The translations under genes were made by a program, and so were the position numbers. The notes beneath the pieces were generated by a model. The model worked only from the letters and a program-made list of their open reading frames with translations, had not been told where the DNA came from and did not search any database. Shown piece by piece: positions 20,968 through 21,108 of a DNA stretch of 21,108 nt; positions within the stretch are counted from its first letter, which is position 1, and the number at the start of each line of letters is the position of its first letter. Source of the stretch: a virus; the IMG/VR virus record IMGVR_UViG_3300017751_000309, positions 1-21,108 of that record, one strand, 5' to 3'.

Positions 20968-21108
20968 ATGGATAAATCCAAAGAAATAAAAGCCCGTTTG
21001 CAATCAGCAGACAAACGCTTCTGGGCCGGCGACAACATTTCAGACTTTATTAAAGACGGCGAAAAGCAAGTACTAATTGACGAGCTTGCTGTTAAGTTTG
21101 AAGACGTA
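20968..21108 (+). CDS. folE: Probable GTP cyclohydrolase I (FolE), N-terminal 47 residues only
   Basis: The frame runs off the window end. The visible part (KARLQSADKRFWAGDNIS, then DFIKDGEKQVLIDELAVKFEDV) resembles the N-terminal helices of phage GTP cyclohydrolase I proteins as I remember them; no catalytic residue is in view, so the call is tentative. FolE converts GTP to dihydroneopterin triphosphate, the first step toward 7-deazaguanines such as preQ0 and also toward folate. Its GC content is clearly above that of the surrounding genes. Perfect promoter and good ribosome binding site suggest strong early expression. Confidence 0.55.
   Translation, partial: MDKSKEIKARLQSADKRFWAGDNISDFIKDGEKQVLIDELAVKFEDV

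Overview
The window is a gene-dense, AT-rich stretch from a T4-like (myovirus-type) bacteriophage. All supported genes lie on the + strand, nearly all abutting or overlapping their neighbours, and no gap exceeds about 100 bases. The assignment rests on a T4 gp43-type family B DNA polymerase, a probable gp45-type sliding clamp, a DsbA-like DNA-binding protein, T4-type late promoter motifs, and a set of late proteins I recognise as typical of marine T4-like phages (cyanophage and pelagiphage relatives). The host cannot be read from the sequence.

Left part (1 to about 8260), late genes. It opens inside a phage ClpA-type unfoldase, followed by an unknown protein, a small virion-type protein, a repeat-rich fibre-like protein, and a run of small proteins that includes a cytidylyltransferase-fold protein, a ParB/sulfiredoxin-fold protein, a DUF6356-like membrane protein and a very cysteine-rich protein. 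Three GATAAATA late promoter elements precede genes here. Several products begin with a short peptide ending in [L/I]xE before A, S or G, like the capsid-targeting and prohead-protease sites of T4 internal proteins. Three carry basic C-terminal tails with paired cysteines.

Middle (about 8260 to 14585), replication and nucleotide-sugar genes. A consensus sigma70-type promoter starts the dsbA-like gene, a membrane protein and the DNA polymerase. Two small proteins follow, then a cupin, a TagD-like cytidylyltransferase and a short NAD-dependent epimerase/dehydratase (possibly an activated-sugar cassette), the sliding clamp behind its own consensus promoter, and two small membrane proteins.

Right part (14594 to 21108), DNA modification and nucleotide genes. 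A 512-residue tRNA-guanine-transglycosylase homologue of the DpdA type, a DUF465-like coiled coil, a conserved unknown, and a divergent tunnelling-fold (QueD/PTPS-like) protein are followed by a GT-B glycosyltransferase, a cupin, a phosphoribosyltransferase, a HIT protein, and the start of a probable GTP cyclohydrolase I (FolE). FolE and QueD-type T-fold enzymes belong to 7-deazaguanine synthesis, and DpdA inserts 7-deazaguanine bases into DNA. The most interesting reading of the window is therefore a phage 7-deazaguanine DNA hypermodification module, perhaps with glycosylation. QueE and QueC are not visible here and would have to lie downstream or come from the host.

Regulation visible in the sequence is a clean split: five sigma70-type promoters, each with a 17-base spacer, in the early/middle part, and GATAAATA late promoters only in the left part.
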